Shown piece by piece: positions 23,542-33,721 of a stretch of DNA of 64,000 nt. The DNA comes from Simplicispira lacusdiani (lineage in GTDB: Bacteria > Pseudomonadota > Gammaproteobacteria > Burkholderiales > Burkholderiaceae_C). The position numbers were made by a program, and so were the translations under genes. The stretch lies in the NCBI RefSeq assembly GCF_003604195.1, contig NZ_QXGR01000011.1:32661-96660 (forward strand). Direction: 5' to 3'. The notes beneath the pieces were generated by a model that worked only from the letters and a program-made list of their open reading frames with translations, was not told the DNA's origin and made no database searches. Numbering within the stretch: position 1 is the stretch's first letter; every line of letters starts with the position of its first letter.

Positions 23542-26202
23542 CTACGGCAGCAGTTGGCGTGCCACGCGCGCAATGTGCGCCGCATCGACCCCAAAGAACT
23601 GCCGCAGCGCCGCACGGGTATCGCTGCGCCCGAAGCCATCCGTGCCCAGCGTGACGAAGCGGCGGCCAGGCGGGACAAAGGCGCGCACCGTTTCCGGCAC
23701 GGCGCGAACGTAGTCGGTGGCGGCGATCACCGGGCCCTGCGTGCCAGCAAGTTGCTGCGCCAGCCACGGCACGCCCGGCTCGGCCTCGCCGGCCAGGGCA
23801 CGCTGCTCGCAGGCCACGCCGTCACGCGCCAGCTCGCTCCAGCTCGTCACGCTGAGCACGGTCACATCCACACCCTCGGCGGCCAGCAGTTCAGCGGCCT
23901 TGAGCACCTCGGTGAGGATGGCGCCCGAGCCCAGCAGGGTCACCGATTTTTGGGATGGAATAGGCACTTCACGCCCGTCGATCAAGCGCGAATAGCTCTT
24001 TAATTGATAGCACCCACGCAACACCCCTTCATGCGCCCCGGGCGGCAGGTCGGGCTGGGCGTAGTTCTCGTTCATCAGCGTGACATAGTAGAAAACGTCG
24101 CGCTGCTCGGTCACCATCTCGCGCATGCCGGCGTCCACGATGACGGCCATCTCGCCCGCGAAGGCCGGGTCGTAGGCCTTGCAGTTGGGGATGGTGGCGG
24201 CCACGAGGTGGCTGCTGCCGTCCTGGTGCTGCAGGCCCTCGCCGCCCAGCGTGGTGCGGCCCGAGGTGGCGCCCAGCAGGAAACCGCGCGCACGCTGGTC
24301 GGCGGCGGCCCAGATGGCGTCGCCCACGCGCTGGAAGCCGAACATGGAGTAGTAGATGTAGAACGGCAGCATGGCCAGGCCGTGCACGCTGTAGCTCGTC
24401 GCCGCCGCCGTCCAGCTGGCGATGGCGCCGGCCTCGCTGATGCCTTCTTCCAAGATCTGGCCGTCCAGCGCCTCGCGGTAGCTCAGCACCGAGCCGATGT
24501 CCTCGGGCGCGTAGCGCTGGCCCACGCTGCTGTAGATGCCAACCTGCTTGAACAGGTTGGCCATGCCGAAGGTGCGCGCCTCGTCGGCCACGATGGGCAC
24601 GATGCGGGGGCCGAGTTGCCCATCTTTCAGCAGCGTGCCCAGCATGCGCACGAAGGCCATGGTGGTGCTCATTTCCTTGCCATCGGCCGCCAGCGCGAAC
24701 TGCGCGTAGCTGGCGAGGGGCGGCACGGGCAACGTGTCGCACACCGTCTCGCGCCGGGGCAGGTAGCCGCCCAAAGCCTGGCGGTGGCGGCGCAGGTACT
24801 GCATCTCGGCGCTGTCCTCCTGCGGCTTGTAGAAGGCCAGGCCCGTGGCCTGCGCGTCGCTGAGCGGCAGGTTGAAGCGGTTGCGGAACTCGATCAGGTC
24901 GCCGTCGTCCAGCTTCTTCTGGCTGTGCGTGGTCATCTTGCCCTGGCCGGCCTGGCCCATGCCGTAGCCCTTCTTGGTGTGGGCCAGGATCACCGTGGGC
25001 TGGCCCTTGTGCGCGCTGGCCGCGGCATAGGCGGCGTGGATCTTCACCAGGTCGTGGCCGCCGCGCTTGAGGCGGTCGATCTGCTCGTCCGTCATGCCCT
25101 GGGCCAGCGCGGCCAGTTCGGGGTTCTGGCCGAAGAAGTTGTCGCGGTTGAAGCGCCCGTCCTTGGCGGCGAAGGTCTGCATTTGCCCATCGACCGTGCC
25201 CTCCAGCGTGCGCACCAGCGCGCCCGTGAGGTCGCGGGCGAACAGGCCGTCCCAGTCGCTGCCCCAGACGAGCTTGACCACGTTCCAGCCCGCGCCGGCG
25301 AACAGGCGCTCCAGCTCGTCGATGATGCGGCCATTGCCGCGCACCGGGCCGTCCAGGCGCTGCAGGTTGCAGTTGACCACCCAGACGAGGTTGTCCAGCC
25401 CCTCTCGCGCGGCCAGCGTGAGCGCGCTCATCGATTCAGGCTCGTCCATCTCGCCGTCGCCGAACACGCCCCACACCTTGCGGCCCGCGCAGTCGAGCAG
25501 GTTGCGGTGCGTGAGGTAGCGCATGAAGCGCGCGTGGTAGATGCTGCTGATGGGGCCGATGCCCATGGAACCCGTGGGGAACTGCCAGAAGTCGGGCATG
25601 AGCCAGGGGTGCGGGTAGCTGCTCAGGCCGCGCGCGCCCACGCTGGGCGCGGTGATTTCCTGGCGGTAGTGCATCAGGTCCTGCTCAGACAGGCGCCCTT
25701 CAAGGAAGGCGCGCGCATACACGCCCGGCGCGCTGTGCGGCTGGAAGAACACCAGATCACCCCGGTGCTGGCCCGCGCCCAGGCCCTCGCGCGCGCGGAA
25801 GAAGTGGTTGAAGCCGCTCTCGAACAGGTCGGCCGCGCTGGCATAGCTGGCGATGTGGCCGCCGAGTTCGCCATAGGCCTGGTTGGCGCGCACCACCATG
25901 GCCAGCGCGTTCCAGCGCATGATGGACGCCAGCCGCTCCTCCACGGCCAGATCGCCGGGGAACACGCCCTGGTCCTGCACGGCCACGGTGTTCACATACG
26001 GCGTGTTCAAGCCGGGATGCCAGCCGACCTGCCGCTCGCGCGCCTGGCGCGCGAGTTCGCCCAGCACGAAGCGGGCGCGCTCGGGGCCCTCGGTGGCCAC
26101 GAGGGCGAGAAAGGCGTCGCGCCACTCGGCGGTTTCCTGGGGGTCGGTGTCCACAAAGCCCTCGGCGGGTGCCAGGGCGGAAAAAGGCATGGGTGCATTC
26201 AT
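23542..26202 (-). CDS. mdeB: 2-oxo acid dehydrogenase E1, homodimeric (AceE-like; probable 2-oxobutyrate type)
   Basis: 886 residues from ATG 26200-26202 (MNAPMPFSALAPAEG), the length of AceE. The thiamine diphosphate motif is 'GDGEMDEPESMSALTLA...NLVWVVNCNLQRLDGPVRGN'; other blocks are 'GKMTTHSQKKLD' and 'GEGLQHQDGSSH'. Homodimeric E1 enzymes decarboxylate pyruvate. Next to methionine gamma-lyase and an Lrp-type regulator the arrangement matches mdeR-mdeA-mdeB of Pseudomonas putida, whose MdeB takes 2-oxobutyrate to propionyl-CoA. No E2 or E3 genes are near, so it must borrow them. A family A repeat lies in frame near residue 735 ('QLKSYSRLIDGREVPIPSQK'). Specificity is inferred from context. 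Confidence 0.8.
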   Translation of the reverse strand: MNAPMPFSALAPAEGFVDTDPQETAEWRDAFLALVATEGPERARFVLGELARQARERQVGWHPGLNTPYVNTVAVQDQGVFPGDLAVEERLASIMRWNALAMVVRANQAYGELGGHIASYASAADLFESGFNHFFRAREGLGAGQHRGDLVFFQPHSAPGVYARAFLEGRLSEQDLMHYRQEITAPSVGARGLSSYPHPWLMPDFWQFPTGSMGIGPISSIYHARFMRYLTHRNLLDCAGRKVWGVFGDGEMDEPESMSALTLAAREGLDNLVWVVNCNLQRLDGPVRGNGRIIDELERLFAGAGWNVVKLVWGSDWDGLFARDLTGALVRTLEGTVDGQMQTFAAKDGRFNRDNFFGQNPELAALAQGMTDEQIDRLKRGGHDLVKIHAAYAAASAHKGQPTVILAHTKKGYGMGQAGQGKMTTHSQKKLDDGDLIEFRNRFNLPLSDAQATGLAFYKPQEDSAEMQYLRRHRQALGGYLPRRETVCDTLPVPPLASYAQFALAADGKEMSTTMAFVRMLGTLLKDGQLGPRIVPIVADEARTFGMANLFKQVGIYSSVGQRYAPEDIGSVLSYREALDGQILEEGISEAGAIASWTAAATSYSVHGLAMLPFYIYYSMFGFQRVGDAIWAAADQRARGFLLGATSGRTTLGGEGLQHQDGSSHLVAATIPNCKAYDPAFAGEMAVIVDAGMREMVTEQRDVFYYVTLMNENYAQPDLPPGAHEGVLRGCYQLKSYSRLIDGREVPIPSQKSVTLLGSGAILTEVLKAAELLAAEGVDVTVLSVTSWSELARDGVACEQRALAGEAEPGVPWLAQQLAGTQGPVIAATDYVRAVPETVRAFVPPGRRFVTLGTDGFGRSDTRAALRQFFGVDAAHIARVARQLLP
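23950..24011 (-). repeat. Family A palindromic repeat, in frame inside the mdeB-like gene
   Basis: On the minus strand GCTATCAATTAAAGAGCTAT is followed by TCGCGCTTGAT, a spacer and a CCCAAAAATCGG end, the same order as the intergenic copies. It encodes an insertion of roughly ten residues relative to AceE, as I recall that sequence, between GCY and SVTLLGSG. Confidence 0.6.
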
Positions 26203-26304
26203 GGCTGCCACTCTATTCCTGTGCGAGAAAAATGGGTTGCTGATTCGGGGGCACAATCACCGGCGCACGGCACGACATGCCGCCAAACCCGCCGATCACC
26301 GCAT

Positions 26305-26790
26305 ATGAAACTGGACGCCATCGATTTGCGCATCCTGGCCGAGCTGCAGGCCGACGGCTCGCTCTCCAATGTGGAGCTGGCCCGGCGCGTGCATCTCTCG
26401 CCTTCGCCCTGCCTGGCGCGCGTGAAGGCGCTCGAAAGCGCGGGCGTCATCAGCCGCTACGTGGCGCTGGCCAGCGCCGCCGCGCTGGGCCTGGGGCTCA
26501 ATGTCTTCATCAGCATCAGCCTCAAGGCCCAGAGCAAGGAAATGCTGGCCGACTTCGAGCGGCGCATCGCCGAGCAGGACGAAGTGATGGAGTGCTACCT
26601 GATGACCGGCGACAGCGACTACCTGATCCGTGTCGCCGTGGCCGACATGGCCGCGCTGGAGAACTTCATCCTGGAGCGGCTCTCGCCAATCCCGGGGGTG
26701 GAAAAGATCCGCTCCAGCTTCGCCATCAAGCAGGTGCGCTACAAGACGGCGCTGCCGCTGCCCCAGCCGTCGTCGGCTGGGCGCGGCTGA
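26305..26790 (+). CDS. mdeR: Lrp/AsnC family transcriptional regulator
   Basis: 161 residues from ATG 26305. N-terminal AsnC-type winged helix ('LDAIDLRILAELQADGSLSN', 'VELARRVHLSPSPCLARVKAL') and C-terminal RAM/ligand domain ('VMECYLMTGDSDYLIRVAVAD', 'LSPIPGVEKIRSSFAI'). It is divergent from the mdeB-like gene and convergent with methionine gamma-lyase, whose 3' end it overlaps by 65 bases. Position and family match MdeR, activator of the P. putida methionine gamma-lyase genes. It probably binds the 102-base gap upstream and responds to methionine or a related amino acid. Symbol by analogy. Confidence 0.85.
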   Translation: MKLDAIDLRILAELQADGSLSNVELARRVHLSPSPCLARVKALESAGVISRYVALASAAALGLGLNVFISISLKAQSKEMLADFERRIAEQDEVMECYLMTGDSDYLIRVAVADMAALENFILERLSPIPGVEKIRSSFAIKQVRYKTALPLPQPSSAGRG

Positions 26791-28000
26791 AATCCAGTGC
26801 CTGCACCAGGTCCAGCGCTTGGCCGATATCGGCCAGCAGGTCGCTCACATCCTCCAGCCCCACCGACAGCCGCACCAACCCCTCGGCGATGCCGTGCGCG
26901 GCGCGCTGCTCGGGCGTGTAGGTGGAGTGCGTCATGCTGGCCGGGTGCTGGGCCAGCGTCTCGGCGTCGCCCAGGCTCACCGCGCGGGTGACGAGGCGTA
27001 GCGCGTCCATGAAGCGCACGCCGGCCGGCAGGCCGCCGTGCAGCTCGAAGGCGATCATGCCACCCATCTGGCGCATCTGCCGTTTCGCCAGGGCATGCTG
27101 CGGGAAGGCGGCCAGGCCGGGGTAGTGCACCGCCGCCGTGGCCGGGTGCGCGGCCAGGAATTCGGCCACCGTCTGCGCGCTCTGGCAGTGGCGGTCCATG
27201 CGCAGCGCCAGGGTCTTGAGGCCGCGCATCACCAGGTGCGCGTCCTGCGCCGACATCACGGCGCCCGTCATGTCCTTGAGGCCGTACAGGCGCACGCGCT
27301 GGGCCAGCGCGGCGTCGGCGAAGATGGCGGCACCGGCCGTCAGGTCGCCATGGCCGCCGAGGTACTTGGTCATGGAGTGCACGCTCACATCGGCGCCCAG
27401 CAGCAGCGGCTGCTGCAGGTAGGGCGTGCAGTAGGTGTTGTCCACCACCACCTTGGCGCCGCGCGCATGCGCCAGGGCCGACACGGCAGCGATGTCCACC
27501 AGCCGCATGTTGGGGTTGGCCGGGGTTTCAAGGTAGACCACGCGGGTCTTGTCGCTCAGCGCGGCGGCCACGTTGGCGGGATCGGTCATGTCCACATGGC
27601 GCACCGTGACGCCAAAGCGCCCCAGGCCGTGGTGCAGGAAGGAGAAGGTGCAGCCGTACAGCGTGAGGTCGGCCAGCACCTCGTCGCCGGGCTCCAGCAT
27701 GGACCACAGCGTGGCCGTGATCGCGCCCATGCCCGAGCCGAACACCACCGCGCCCGCGCCCTGCTCCAGGCTGGCCAGGCGCCCTTCGAGCAGCGCCAGG
27801 GTGGGGTTGGCGATGCGGGTGTAGAAGTAGCCGTTTTCCTCGCCGCTGAAGCAGCGGCCGCCGTAGCCCACATCGGGGAAGGCGTAGGTGGCCGAGGTGT
27901 GGATGGGCGGCACCAGCGCGCCCTGGTGCTCGGCCGGGTCGTAGCCGAAGTGGATGGCGCGCGTGCTGAAGCCGCCGGTGGTGTCGTGGGCCTTGCTCAT
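26726..28000 (-). CDS. mdeA: Methionine gamma-lyase
   Basis: 424 residues from ATG 27998-28000. Cys/Met-metabolism PLP enzyme with 'TSATYAFPDVGYGG', 'YFYTRIANPTLALLEGRLASLE' (phosphate-binding Tyr and Arg), 'VDNTYCTPYLQQPL' (PLP-ring Asp) and 'HSMTKYLGGHGD' (Schiff-base Lys). 'LYGCTFSFLHHGL' contains the Cys that marks methionine gamma-lyases among related lyases. It splits methionine to methanethiol, ammonia and 2-oxobutyrate. The C-terminal tail is Ala-rich and overlaps the 3' end of the convergent mdeR-like gene. It is divergent from a second Lrp-type gene across a 133-base AT-rich gap. Confidence 0.9.
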   Translation of the reverse strand: MSKAHDTTGGFSTRAIHFGYDPAEHQGALVPPIHTSATYAFPDVGYGGRCFSGEENGYFYTRIANPTLALLEGRLASLEQGAGAVVFGSGMGAITATLWSMLEPGDEVLADLTLYGCTFSFLHHGLGRFGVTVRHVDMTDPANVAAALSDKTRVVYLETPANPNMRLVDIAAVSALAHARGAKVVVDNTYCTPYLQQPLLLGADVSVHSMTKYLGGHGDLTAGAAIFADAALAQRVRLYGLKDMTGAVMSAQDAHLVMRGLKTLALRMDRHCQSAQTVAEFLAAHPATAAVHYPGLAAFPQHALAKRQMRQMGGMIAFELHGGLPAGVRFMDALRLVTRAVSLGDAETLAQHPASMTHSTYTPEQRAAHGIAEGLVRLSVGLEDVSDLLADIGQALDLVQALDFSRAQPTTAGAAAAPSCSAPA

Positions 28001-28133
28001 GGTGAGGTCTCCGGGTGGTGTTCGAATGCCTCAAATTGTTTGCCAGGGGCCGGGGAAATATTTCGCCATTTGCACAGAAAATCCCCATGAATATGGAAAT
28101 AATTGCCACGAAGTAAAGATTTCAGGAAATTTC
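28001..28133. promoter_or_regulatory. Divergent promoter region with AT-rich dyads (probable Lrp-type operator)
   Basis: 133 bases between divergent starts, much richer in A+T than its surroundings. It contains the palindrome GAAATATTTC (28055-28064) and similar imperfect elements (TGAATATGGAAATAATTG further right), as expected for Lrp/AsnC binding sites. AGGAA stands before the ATG at 28134. Confidence 0.5.
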
Positions 28134-28616
28134 ATGCCCTCAGATCCACAAGCCCTGGACGCCGTGGACCGCGCCCTGCTCGACGCCCTGCAAAAGGACG
28201 GCCGCGCCACCGTGGGCGAGCTGGCCGAGCGCGTGTCGCTCTCGCCCTCGCCGTGCTGGCGGCGCGTGCGGCAACTGGAGGAAGCGGGCCTGATCAGCGG
28301 CTACCACGCCCACCTGGACCGGCACCGCGTGGGCTATGGCGTGCTGGGCTTCGTGCAGATCGGGCTGCACAACCATACGGCCGAGGTCACGGCCGCCTTC
28401 GAGCGCGAGGTGCTGGCGCTGCCACAGGTGCTGTCGTGCCACAACCTCTCGGGCCGCTACGACTACCAGCTGGAACTGGTGGCGCCGGACCTGGAATTTT
28501 TTGCCGAATTCGTGCGCACCAGCATCCGCAGCCTGCCGGGGGTGCGCGAGATTTCGACGAGCTTTTCGCTCAAGGAGGTCAAGCGCACGGTGGCGCTGCC
28601 GGTGGACCGGGCCTGA
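28134..28616 (+). CDS. Lrp/AsnC family transcriptional regulator (second)
   Basis: 160 residues from ATG 28134. AsnC-type DNA-binding domain ('DAVDRALLDALQKDGRATVG', 'LAERVSLSPSPCWRRVRQLE') and RAM domain ('VLSCHNLSGRYDYQLELVAPD', 'SLPGVREISTSFSLKEVK'). It is a clear relative of the regulator at 26305 but distinct in its ligand domain. It faces methionine gamma-lyase directly and probably controls it from the AT-rich shared region. The lyase locus therefore carries two Lrp-type proteins. The effector is unknown. Confidence 0.85.
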   Translation: MPSDPQALDAVDRALLDALQKDGRATVGELAERVSLSPSPCWRRVRQLEEAGLISGYHAHLDRHRVGYGVLGFVQIGLHNHTAEVTAAFEREVLALPQVLSCHNLSGRYDYQLELVAPDLEFFAEFVRTSIRSLPGVREISTSFSLKEVKRTVALPVDRA

Positions 28617-28655
28617 TGCGGTTGGGCGGCCGAGTGCCGCGCCACACTGGCGGCC

Positions 28656-29330
28656 TCACTGCGTCATGCCGGCGTGCGTCGTCAGCCCGGTGAGCCAGGC
28701 CACGGTCTGCGCCAGTTCCGACGGACGGATCTCGTGCGCGCTCGGGAACTCGTGGTAGCTCACCGTCACGGGCGTTTTCGCGAGGTGGTGCGCGATGGCC
28801 TGGCCGTGCGTGGGCGAGATCACGTTGTCGTGCGACCCGTGGCTCACCCAAAGCCTGCGGCCGTGCAGGGCGTCGTTGGACGCCGCCAGCGGCAGCACCT
28901 CGGGCAGCAGGCGCCCGTGCCACACGAGGGCGGCCGTCATCAGCTCGGGCCGCGTCAGCAGCATCGACAGCGCCATGATGCCGCCCTGGCTGAAACCGCC
29001 CACCACCACGCGCTCGGGCGGAATGCCGAGCTGGCGCGAAGCGTCCTCGATGGCCTGACCCACGAGGGTGCGGCTGGCCGCCTCCTGTTGCTCGTTGATG
29101 GTGCGCGCGCCGCCGGGCTCCACGCTGAAATCGAACCAGGCGAACGAACCCGGCGCCATGCGGCGCGGCGCGCGCAGACACAGCACATGGAACTGGTCGG
29201 GGATTTGCGGCGTGAGCGCGAACAGGTCGTGTTCGTTGCTGCCCACGCCATGCATCAACACCAGCAGCCAGGGCTTGGGCACGGTGGACGCAGCGGGACG
29301 CTGCAAGAAGGTGAGCGGCAGTTCGAGCAT
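28656..29330 (-). CDS. Alpha/beta-hydrolase (phospholipase/carboxylesterase family)
   Basis: 224 residues from ATG 29328-29330. The small serine-hydrolase fold shows 'LMHGVGSNEHDLFAL' (oxyanion region), nucleophile elbow GFSQGG (~residue 113) and 'HGSHDNVISPTHGQ' with the catalytic Asp. The acid-base His is in 'HEFPSAHEIRPSEL'. No signal peptide, so cytoplasmic. Family members hydrolyse short acyl esters or lysophospholipids. It is followed after 42 bases upstream on the same strand by the ring-opening dioxygenase family gene and may share its transcript. Confidence 0.85.
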   Translation of the reverse strand: MLELPLTFLQRPAASTVPKPWLLVLMHGVGSNEHDLFALTPQIPDQFHVLCLRAPRRMAPGSFAWFDFSVEPGGARTINEQQEAASRTLVGQAIEDASRQLGIPPERVVVGGFSQGGIMALSMLLTRPELMTAALVWHGRLLPEVLPLAASNDALHGRRLWVSHGSHDNVISPTHGQAIAHHLAKTPVTVSYHEFPSAHEIRPSELAQTVAWLTGLTTHAGMTQ

Positions 29331-29372
29331 GGCAAACCTCCTTTCGGGATGGTGTGGGTCGATTCTGCCACC

Positions 29373-30197
29373 TCACGCCGCATGCGGCAGGGCGAAAGCA
29401 TCCATGGCGAGCATGCCGTACATCACCTCGCGGCTCAGGTAGTGGGGCTGCGCGCCCTCGCCCGCCGCGCCCAGCGCGAAGAACAGCGGCAGGAAATGGT
29501 CTTCCGTGGGGTGGGCGCGCTCGGCGTGCGGCGCCTGCGCGCGGTAGTCCAGCAGCGCCGGCAGGTCGCCGCGCCGCAGGGCCGATTCGATCCAGCGGCT
29601 GAACTCCAGCACGTAGGGCGCCGGCTCGCGCGCGCCGCCGAAGAACTCGCCCAGGTTGTGCGTCATGCTGCCCGTGCCCACCACCAGCACACCCTGGCGG
29701 CCCAGGCCGCGCAGGGCCGCGCCCAGGGCATGCACCTCGGCAGGCCCGGCGCCCACCGGCAGCGCCACCTGCACCACGGGCACGTCGGCCTGGGGAAACA
29801 GGTGCATCAACGGCACCCAGGCGCCGTGGTCGAACGGGCGCTGGGCATCGGCCTGCGCCGGCACGCCAGCGGCCTGCAGCAGCGCCAGCACCTCCTGCGC
29901 CAGCGCCGGCTCGCCCGGCGCGGGGTACTGCAGCGCATACAACTCGGGCGGGAAGCCGCCGAAATCGTGCCAAGTGGCGGGGCGCTCGGCCGCCATCACG
30001 CGCACGCCGCGCGCCATCCAGTGCGGCGACATGACAACCACGCCGCGCAGGCCCGGAAACCGCGCGCGCAGCTCCTGCCCCCAACGGGTGAGCGCGGGGC
30101 CGGTCTCGCCCGCGTCCAGGGCGAACAGCGGCGCGCCATGTGAAACGAACAGGGGGGGAATGGCGAGGCTGGCGGGGGCGGTGGTGGAGGCGGTCAT
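29373..30197 (-). CDS. Class III extradiol dioxygenase family protein (DODA/YgiD type)
   Basis: 274 residues. ATG 30195-30197 is preferred because AAGGA lies at good distance; ATG 30204-30206 is possible. Metal ligands expected in this family are seen: 'FVSHGAP' (His ~18), 'SPHW' (~55), 'FDHGAWVPLMHLFP' (~120) and 'HPTEDHFLPLFFALGAA' (~228). E. coli YgiD opens the ring of L-DOPA at 4,5 with Zn or Fe. The natural substrate here is unknown. It probably forms a two-gene unit with the downstream esterase. Confidence 0.88.
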   Translation of the reverse strand: MTASTTAPASLAIPPLFVSHGAPLFALDAGETGPALTRWGQELRARFPGLRGVVVMSPHWMARGVRVMAAERPATWHDFGGFPPELYALQYPAPGEPALAQEVLALLQAAGVPAQADAQRPFDHGAWVPLMHLFPQADVPVVQVALPVGAGPAEVHALGAALRGLGRQGVLVVGTGSMTHNLGEFFGGAREPAPYVLEFSRWIESALRRGDLPALLDYRAQAPHAERAHPTEDHFLPLFFALGAAGEGAQPHYLSREVMYGMLAMDAFALPHAA

Positions 30198-30325
30198 GGT
30201 GGTCATCCTTTGCCTTCACTGTAAAAGTTATGGCTTTCGGGATAAAGATCCGCAAAGAGGATTCTTCGTCCCGATCACGGCAACAATCACGCCATGCCGC
30301 CGGCTGCACGGAAGGACACCGACTT

Positions 30326-30736
30326 TTACGTTTGAACCCTGCCGCGCAGCGCTTTGGTCTGGCCGCGTTGGCTTTTGGACTCCAGCCGCCGCTGCTTCGA
30401 TCCGTAGGTGGGCTTGGTGGGGCGGCGCACCAGCGGCGCCCTGGCCACGCTCTGCACCAGCGCATTGAGCCGCGCCAGCGCGTCGGCGCGGTTCTGCTCC
30501 TGGCTGCGGTACTGCTGCGCCTTGATGACGACCACGCCCTCTTGCGTGATGCGGCTGTCGCGCAGCGCCAGCAGGCGCGCCTTCACGTCCAGGGGCAGCG
30601 CGGAGGCACCGATGTCGAAGCGCAGGTGCACCGCGCTCGACACCTTGTTCACGTTCTGCCCGCCCGCGCCCTGGGCGCGCATGGCGGTGAACTCGACCTC
30701 GCTCTCGGTGATCGCGGGCAGGGCCCCGGCCATCAT
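30326..30736 (-). CDS. arfB: Alternative ribosome-rescue factor / peptidyl-tRNA hydrolase ArfB
   Basis: 136 residues from ATG 30734-30736; the frame is open further upstream through aroQ but the family start fits here. The GGQ motif lies in 'MRAQGAGGQNVNKVSSAVHLRF' (~residue 27-29), and the basic tail (RPTKPTYGSKQRRLESKSQR) enters the empty mRNA channel. It releases the nascent chain from ribosomes stalled without a stop codon. It lies 4 bases after aroQ, so the two are probably co-transcribed. Confidence 0.9.
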   Translation of the reverse strand: MMAGALPAITESEVEFTAMRAQGAGGQNVNKVSSAVHLRFDIGASALPLDVKARLLALRDSRITQEGVVVIKAQQYRSQEQNRADALARLNALVQSVARAPLVRRPTKPTYGSKQRRLESKSQRGQTKALRGRVQT

Positions 30737-30740
30737 GGCG

Positions 30741-31187
30741 TCACTGCATCTGCGCCAGCGCGTCGATGGCCAGCCCGTAGCCCGGCACGCCAAAGCCGCA
30801 CATCACGGCCCGCGCCACGGCCGACAGGTAGGAATGGTGGCGGAACGCCTCGCGCGCGTGCACGTTGCTGATGTGCAGCTCGATCAGCGTCACGCCCGTG
30901 CCCTTGACGGCATCGGCCAGCGCCACGCTGGTGTGCGTGTAGGCCCCGGCATTGAGCACCAGGCCCGCCAGTTCGCCAGCGGCCTGCAGGCGGCCGGCCT
31001 CGTGGATCCAGTCGATCAGCGCGCCCTCGTGGTTGCTTTGGTGAAAGCGCAGCGCGAAGCCATGGCGGGCGCAGGCGGCGGCGCAGATCTGCTCCACATC
31101 GGCCAGCGTTTGCGCGCCGTACACGGCGGGCTCGCGCGTGCCAAGCAGGTTCAGGTTGGGGCCATTGAGGACGAAAACGGTTTTCAC
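30741..31187 (-). CDS. aroQ: 3-dehydroquinate dehydratase, type II
   Basis: 148 residues from GTG 31185-31187, with GGAG eight bases upstream. Family motifs: '[21 protein letters not shown]' with the catalytic Tyr in the flexible lid, '[17 protein letters not shown]', '[19 protein letters not shown]', '[20 protein letters not shown]'. It dehydrates 3-dehydroquinate in the shikimate pathway as a cytoplasmic dodecamer. Upstream of arfB in the same direction. Confidence 0.95.
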   Translation of the reverse strand: MKTVFVLNGPNLNLLGTREPAVYGAQTLADVEQICAAACARHGFALRFHQSNHEGALIDWIHEAGRLQAAGELAGLVLNAGAYTHTSVALADAVKGTGVTLIELHISNVHAREAFRHHSYLSAVARAVMCGFGVPGYGLAIDALAQMQ

Positions 31188-31268
31188 GGAAGGCACTCCA
31201 GGCGTTGCGCCCACCGGGCGGCAATGCCGGCGGGCCAGAACGCCGGATTATGCGGTGCCCAAGACAAA

Positions 31269-31286
31269 GGCGGCCCGAGGGCCGCC
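31269..31286 (-). terminator. Terminator of the His-rich protein gene
   Basis: GGCGGCC / GGCCGCC hairpin with a short loop, 32 bases after the stop on the minus strand, followed on that strand by CTTTGTCTT. Confidence 0.6.
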
Positions 31287-31317
31287 TGGCGCAGTGGGTT
31301 ATGCCACGGGGCGCGCG

Positions 31318-31659
31318 TCAGCGGCGGTCCCAGTGGTCGTGACGGTCATGCCGGTCATGCCGGTGGTGGTGGCGGTGCCGGTGCGGGCCCCGGTGGTCGT
31401 CGCGGTAGTAGTAGCCATAGGCGGGCGGCGCGTAATAGACCGGCGGCGCCGTGTAATACACCGGGCGCGGCGCCACATACACCGGCGGGGGGGCCACATA
31501 GACGGGGTAGCCATTGCTGACACCCACGGCCACGCCCGGCGAACTCAGGCCCACGGACCAATTGACATCGCGCGCCTGGGCCGCGCCGGCACCGGCCAGC
31601 AACGCCAGGGCCACGCCAGCCGCAGCGGCCATGGACAGGATGGAACGGGAATGGATCAT
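31318..31659 (-). CDS. Small secreted protein with Tyr/Pro repeats and His-rich tail
   Basis: 113 residues from ATG 31657-31659, with AAAGGAGA upstream. Signal peptide MIHSRSILSMAAAAGVALAL, cleaved near AQARD. The mature part has a short strand region, then repeated 'PPVYVAPRPVYYTAPPVYYAPP' type units, and ends in about 25 residues alternating His, Arg and Asp (HRHHHRHDRHDRHDHW). The tail could bind metal ions such as Ni, Zn or Cu. Similar small Tyr/Pro-rich periplasmic proteins are common in Burkholderiales without known function. It stands alone between aroQ and glnS. Confidence 0.75.
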   Translation of the reverse strand: MIHSRSILSMAAAAGVALALLAGAGAAQARDVNWSVGLSSPGVAVGVSNGYPVYVAPPPVYVAPRPVYYTAPPVYYAPPAYGYYYRDDHRGPHRHRHHHRHDRHDRHDHWDRR

Positions 31660-31833
31660 GGAAATCTCCTTTTCAAGGGAAGCCCGGCACCCTGCCCGGC
31701 CCCCTTACGAGTGCATAACGCACGAGGTAGTGAAAAGGATGGCATGAAAACCGCCCGATATTGTTTCCGGACGTACACGCCCGCCCCCCGGGAAGGGGCA
31801 AAACTTCACGGAACCGCCGCCTAAAATGCCCGC

Positions 31834-33672
<1,839 letters not shown>

Positions 33673-33701
33673 GCCGCGGACTCACCCAAGACCGCGCCCG
33701 T

Positions 33702-33719
33702 CCCCATGCATCCATGGGG
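33702..33719. terminator. Hairpin between glnS and the NYN gene
   Basis: CCCCATG / CATGGGG around a 4-base loop, between converging genes; it can serve both strands. No T-run. Confidence 0.45.
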
Positions 33720-33721
33720 CG

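Noticed and set aside
23542..26202. Housekeeping aceE of the pyruvate dehydrogenase complex
   Set aside because: No aceF or lpd nearby and the neighbours are those of the mde module; however, substrate preference is not proven, so the call stays as mdeB-like.
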